DNA from: Candidatus Methanoprimaticola hominis
GTDB taxonomy: Archaea > Thermoplasmatota > Thermoplasmata > Methanomassiliicoccales > Methanomethylophilaceae
Assembly: GCA_006954465.1 (NCBI GenBank)
Contig: LVVU01000157.1
Coordinates: 1 to 7,434 of the forward strand
DNA length: 7,434 nt
Direction of reading: 5' to 3'
Positions 4,056 to 7,434 of this stretch are shown here, in pieces (the stretch's first letter is position 1; the number at the start of each line of letters is the position of its first letter). The position numbers were made by a program, and so were the translations under genes. Below the pieces are notes generated by a model. That model had not been told where the DNA came from and made no database searches. It worked only from the letters and a program-made list of their open reading frames with translations.

Positions 4056-7000
4056 TCATTCCTGTACCTCTTCCGTCGCAGCCTCCTCTGAAAGGCACCG
4101 GACGGTCATGAAATTGAATGTTCCGCGACCCTCCTCCTCGATGAACAGCTCGCAATCCTCGCCTGCCATCTTCTCCTTCAGATAGTCGACACCGACATCC
4201 ATGTTCCCTTCTATCCAGGATTTCGTTAGAGGCATCACACGGCTTCCGGACTTCATGAGGATCCTCTTCCTGACCCTGGGGGTCCTGTCGCCGAGTATCC
4301 TCACGTGGACCCTGATCTTGCCGCTCAGATCGCTCAGGCATACGGAGCTGTGCTGGAGCGGATGGGTGGCATAGATCCCGTTCACGGTCGTGCTCACGTG
4401 GTAGTAGGTGATGTTGAACTTGATTATCGCGGAGTAGTTCCTGTATGTCTGCCTCTTCCCCTTGTACATCTTGCATTCGTAGGAGGACGTCTGTGTCTTG
4501 AAGATGGCAACGGAATCGCCGGTGTAGAAGCTGGACTCCGGGATCTTGATGTAGAGCTTCTTGACGATGAAGTACCTGAGCACCCTGACGGCCTTCCCGT
4601 TCACGGATACGACGGCTTGGGCGATGCCTTCGAATCTGTCGGTATCCAGCATGATCGTCCCTGCCGTCACCTGCACAGGACCGAACAGCAGGTTCCCTTC
4701 CATGTCCTCGACGCGTATCGTGCAATCCGACGGATCGCAGCCGATCGTCGTGACCTCCACTCCGGGGGTCCTTCCGAAGAACGGGAGGGAAGGGATCGGA
4801 AGACCCTGGGCGATGTACGCCTGTCCGAGGATGCTGCTCTCGACGGGGTATGCGGTTATATCATAGGGATCGTTGGTGAACGACATCCTCACATCCACGG
4901 ATGAATCGACGGGACTGCGGGTATCCTCATCCCTTATCGCCCTGGCGTAGTCGTTCGGACTGATGTACGGACCCACTTCCAGGACGCCTCCGTCGGAGAA
5001 GTCCATGTCCATGACCCTGACGCTTCCTATATTGCGGGACGACACCGTCCCTGCACCGAGCGCGGCCGTCCTGGAACCGCGGGGGACGACTACGAACCCC
5101 TGACCCACGACGGAGACCTGCTGCTCCCCTTCGGAGTCGAAGATCATCCTGTCGGTGGCGCGGTTGATGAACACGAGCTCGTCGTCGATGAGGAGCGAGA
5201 AGTCATCCAGCGGGGAGACGCCCATGGACGTCAGATCAACGAACGTGGGCTGGGATGCATTGGAATTCGGGGATAGCGGAAGGGGCGGCGCCGGGATCCT
5301 CCTTTCGTTGCATTGGATGGTCGTCTCATACGGATCCCCGGGCCTTCCGAGATACCTCGGGATCGTCAGGAAGAACCTGCCGTCCCTGTATCTGATGGAC
5401 GGATACTCGTCTGTGAATCCGAGCCTGGAGATCGAACCCTCGCGGGCTATGATCTCCATCGATGCGCCGTGGGCGCACTCCATCGTGATGATCGTCGCTC
5501 CGCCGACGCCCCTGCGGGACTTCTCGGTGACGCGATGGCGCTTGTAGCGCATGCCCTTGCGGACCACGACGTGGACCTTTCCTTCGAGGACGCCCTTGTA
5601 GCGGTAGTGCTCGTCGAGAACGACGAAGTCGTCCTCCTCCTTCTTGAAGACGGTCTCGCCGTCCATGAGCACCTCGATCTCGTCGAACGGGGCGGCTTCG
5701 AAATCCGACAGGGGGAACGATATGGGCTCGGTGATGCGGACGCCGGATATGACGGGGCCTTCGAGACGCACCGTCGATACGGGAGCTCCGCCCACGAACA
5801 GGACGACGGACAGCATCCTATCCTCCTCCGCAGCGTAAGAGGGGATGTGGACCAGGAATCCGTGCCCGTCGAACATCAGGGTCGGACCGCCGTCGCGGAA
5901 CGAACCCGCCTCGGGAACAGCTATGGTGAGGGGTTTGCGGGCCTCCTCCTCCGCCCTGCGCTCGGCCTCGACCTTCTCGGCGTACTCCGATTCGAGAAGC
6001 CCGTCCGCTCTGAGAAGATCGTCCTCGGAGTACTCCCGGAGGATCCTGTCCCTCGGCTTCCGCTCCGGCCTCGGACGATCGGGACCGAAGAATCCCATGG
6101 ATCCTATCCTCACGCCGGAGATCCTGATGCCGCCTTCGTCCCGGGTCCATTCGACCTCCGCATCCCTGTTTACGATGTCCTCGTCGGGATGGTACACGGC
6201 GATCAGCGGGCCCTTGCCTCCGACCATCATCCTCCCGCCGCCTCCGGGGAAGAACATGATCCTCCTGTCGGGCTCCCCGTGGACCCTGGCGCCGTCTATG
6301 TAGACGCCGAACTGGGTCAGGGGATCGAAGGTCTTCGGGATGACTATGAGCACCGGACGAGATGTCCTGCACCCGTCCTCCTCCACATAGGTGAGCTTGA
6401 ACGGACGGGTGCGGCTACCGGATTGGGCCAGCCAGCACTCCATCTCCGACCAGGGGAGGCCGCGATAGGCAGGGACGTAGATCTGGAAGATCCCGTTCCT
6501 GTACTCCAGGAAGGGCGTTCCGTGGACGAACCCGGCCTGGAGGCCGAGACGGACGGTCTCCAGCCCAGAGACGGGCTGCACCTCGACCTGTTCGGGGACC
6601 TCCTCCGGGATCTCCCCGGGAGCCTCGTCCTGTGTCGGAGCCTCCTCGGGCTGCTCTTCCATGAACTCCGGGGCGCGGGTTACGCCCACCGAGAGATGGC
6701 CGTTGGTCCCGACCCTCGCCTTGACGACGCGATATCCGACACGATCCTGCTCGTCCGTTATCCTGTAGTCCTTGCCGAACGGTACGAGGTCGGGACGGTG
6801 GATCATCGTCACATCCCCCCTCGGAACCTCCGAAAGGAATCCGGAATAGGTGAACAGCATGTGATCCGACGGGGCCGATCTGAATATCTCGTTCCCGTCG
6901 ATGCTCACTGTGAATCCGTCGAGCACGTTCACCCCGCGGGATTCCAGATCGAAATCCCTCCCCGTGGCGACGGCGGCACCCAGTCCGGGATGGCTGTCCA

Positions 7001-7434
7001 TCTCCCCCAGGACGATGGTTCCTTTGTCCGTCCGCAGCTCGACCCTGCAGGGGTCCCCTTCAAGACAGCGGTAGTCCGGGATACGAAGGGCGGGACCGGA
7101 TTCCGCGTAGCGGATGGACGGCCGGTGATCGACGAGGGTCCTGTCGGGCCAGAGGTCGATGTGCTTCCCATCGGTCCTCCTCGCATCGCCGACCCTGACG
7201 AAGCTGTCCTCGCCTATGCTCGCGTGTGCGAGATACCCTCCGGGGACCTCTCTCCCGTCGTATTGGAATCCGGATCCCTGGATGGCGGTGGTCCCGTCGA
7301 GCAGAATGGTGACATCCCCGTCCAGGAGGTCGGTCCTGACCCCGTTCCCCGAGAAGACGGAGCATCTCGATGCGGGGTATTCGAATGCGACCTTCCCGTC
7401 TATGACGAGCCTGAAGCCTCCCGGGATGTCGACA
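4056..7434 (-). CDS. Very large modular repeat protein of unknown function (5' end outside window)
   Basis: One uninterrupted reading frame runs from the right edge to the TGA at 4056-4058, at least 1,125 codons. I do not recognise the family. It consists of tandem beta-rich modules of about 145-155 residues. Each opens with P-hydrophobic-x-Y/F-xxG-F-hydrophobic-IP-x-Y (PSIRYAESG at 7121, PFLEYRNG at 6515, PTLMFDGHG at 5885, PSIRYRDG at 5402) and carries a central strand such as FTVSIDGNEIF or FSLLIDDELVF, often followed by DRMIF-like residues. Only the central-strand half of an earlier module is present at the right edge (GFRLVIDGKVAFE). Modules 1 and 2 are joined by a Pro/Glu-rich linker (about 6683-6516), and modules 2 and 3 by a charged, probably helical segment (about 6083-5886). 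The last 300 residues (about 4970-4059) differ: an Ig-like stretch, then a basic, Tyr-rich region with several Cys, and an acidic end. No membrane segment is visible; the N-terminus is needed to judge secretion. An ATG at 7001 lies inside module 1 and is not the true start. Confidence 0.85.
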   Translation of the reverse strand, partial: VDIPGGFRLVIDGKVAFEYPASRCSVFSGNGVRTDLLDGDVTILLDGTTAIQGSGFQYDGREVPGGYLAHASIGEDSFVRVGDARRTDGKHIDLWPDRTLVDHRPSIRYAESGPALRIPDYRCLEGDPCRVELRTDKGTIVLGEMDSHPGLGAAVATGRDFDLESRGVNVLDGFTVSIDGNEIFRSAPSDHMLFTYSGFLSEVPRGDVTMIHRPDLVPFGKDYRITDEQDRVGYRVVKARVGTNGHLSVGVTRAPEFMEEQPEEAPTQDEAPGEIPEEVPEQVEVQPVSGLETVRLGLQAGFVHGTPFLEYRNGIFQIYVPAYRGLPWSEMECWLAQSGSRTRPFKLTYVEEDGCRTSRPVLIVIPKTFDPLTQFGVYIDGARVHGEPDRRIMFFPGGGGRMMVGGKGPLIAVYHPDEDIVNRDAEVEWTRDEGGIRISGVRIGSMGFFGPDRPRPERKPRDRILREYSEDDLLRADGLLESEYAEKVEAERRAEEEARKPLTIAVPEAGSFRDGGPTLMFDGHGFLVHIPSYAAEEDRMLSVVLFVGGAPVSTVRLEGPVISGVRITEPISFPLSDFEAAPFDEIEVLMDGETVFKKEEDDFVVLDEHYRYKGVLEGKVHVVVRKGMRYKRHRVTEKSRRGVGGATIITMECAHGASMEIIAREGSISRLGFTDEYPSIRYRDGRFFLTIPRYLGRPGDPYETTIQCNERRIPAPPLPLSPNSNASQPTFVDLTSMGVSPLDDFSLLIDDELVFINRATDRMIFDSEGEQQVSVVGQGFVVVPRGSRTAALGAGTVSSRNIGSVRVMDMDFSDGGVLEVGPYISPNDYARAIRDEDTRSPVDSSVDVRMSFTNDPYDITAYPVESSILGQAYIAQGLPIPSLPFFGRTPGVEVTTIGCDPSDCTIRVEDMEGNLLFGPVQVTAGTIMLDTDRFEGIAQAVVSVNGKAVRVLRYFIVKKLYIKIPESSFYTGDSVAIFKTQTSSYECKMYKGKRQTYRNYSAIIKFNITYYHVSTTVNGIYATHPLQHSSVCLSDLSGKIRVHVRILGDRTPRVRKRILMKSGSRVMPLTKSWIEGNMDVGVDYLKEKMAGEDCELFIEEEGRGTFNFMTVRCLSEEAATEEVQE
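4971..7434 (-). repeat. Tandem protein modules encoded in the large gene
   Basis: Module spans on the minus strand are approximately 7434-7122 (partial), 7121-6684, 6515-6084, 5885-5415 and 5402-4971. The corresponding IDG strands read FRLVIDGKVAF, FTVSIDGNEIF, FGVYIDGARVH, IEVLMDGETVF and FSLLIDDELVF. The copies have diverged so far that they are not visible as DNA repeats, which suggests old duplication with conserved fold rather than recent expansion. Boundaries are my estimate from aligning the two conserved strands by eye. Confidence 0.7.

Noticed and set aside
6929..7365. Overlapping minus-strand ORFs in other frames near the right edge
   Set aside because: The frame of the large gene continues without a stop to the window edge and shows module motifs there. 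The others are Arg/Pro-rich shadows.

Overview
The window looks like chromosomal DNA of a moderately GC-rich archaeon. The main evidence is an archaeal-type UbiA prenyltransferase (probable digeranylgeranylglyceryl phosphate synthase, an ether-lipid enzyme) and archaeal promoter architecture, with TATA boxes about 23-27 bases upstream of start codons and little or no leader. A Thermoplasmatota or Methanomassiliicoccales-like methanogen would fit, but no marker in the window proves the lineage.

Layout: bases 1-731 (minus strand) hold the UbiA gene, cut at its 3' end by the window edge. Immediately upstream on the same strand (821-2140) is an AlbA_2/Schlafen-type ATP-binding regulator with a C-terminal winged helix. 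Its 5' half and upstream region look richer in A+T than their surroundings. The divergent intergenic region (2141-2370) carries an 11-bp phased repeat array next to the regulator's TATA box, plus a forward promoter. On the plus strand follow a membrane protein of the dolichol/phytol kinase (SEC59/DGK1/VTE5) family (about 2371-3048) and, 4 bases later, a thymidylate-kinase-like P-loop protein (3053-3625). Together with UbiA these suggest an isoprenoid or lipid theme: activation of a prenol by two phosphorylations and prenyl transfer to make ether lipid. The salvage link is an inference.

The 430-base gap 3626-4055 has no convincing gene for a protein. It holds a dense cluster of perfect hairpins closed by a 10-bp terminal stem (3729-3738 with 3946-3955). 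A strong minus-strand TATA box (3977-3983) would place a transcript start almost exactly at the first base of that stem. I read this as a candidate structured non-coding RNA of about 227 nt that matches no family I recognise; a miniature inverted-repeat element is the alternative.

From 4056 to beyond the right edge (minus strand) runs one very large gene (more than 1,125 codons, 5' end outside the window). It encodes a protein built from at least four diverged tandem modules of about 145-155 residues plus part of a fifth, joined by Pro/Glu-rich and charged helical linkers and ending in a different C-terminal domain. I do not recognise this family. It and the hairpin RNA are the best candidates for undescribed biology here.
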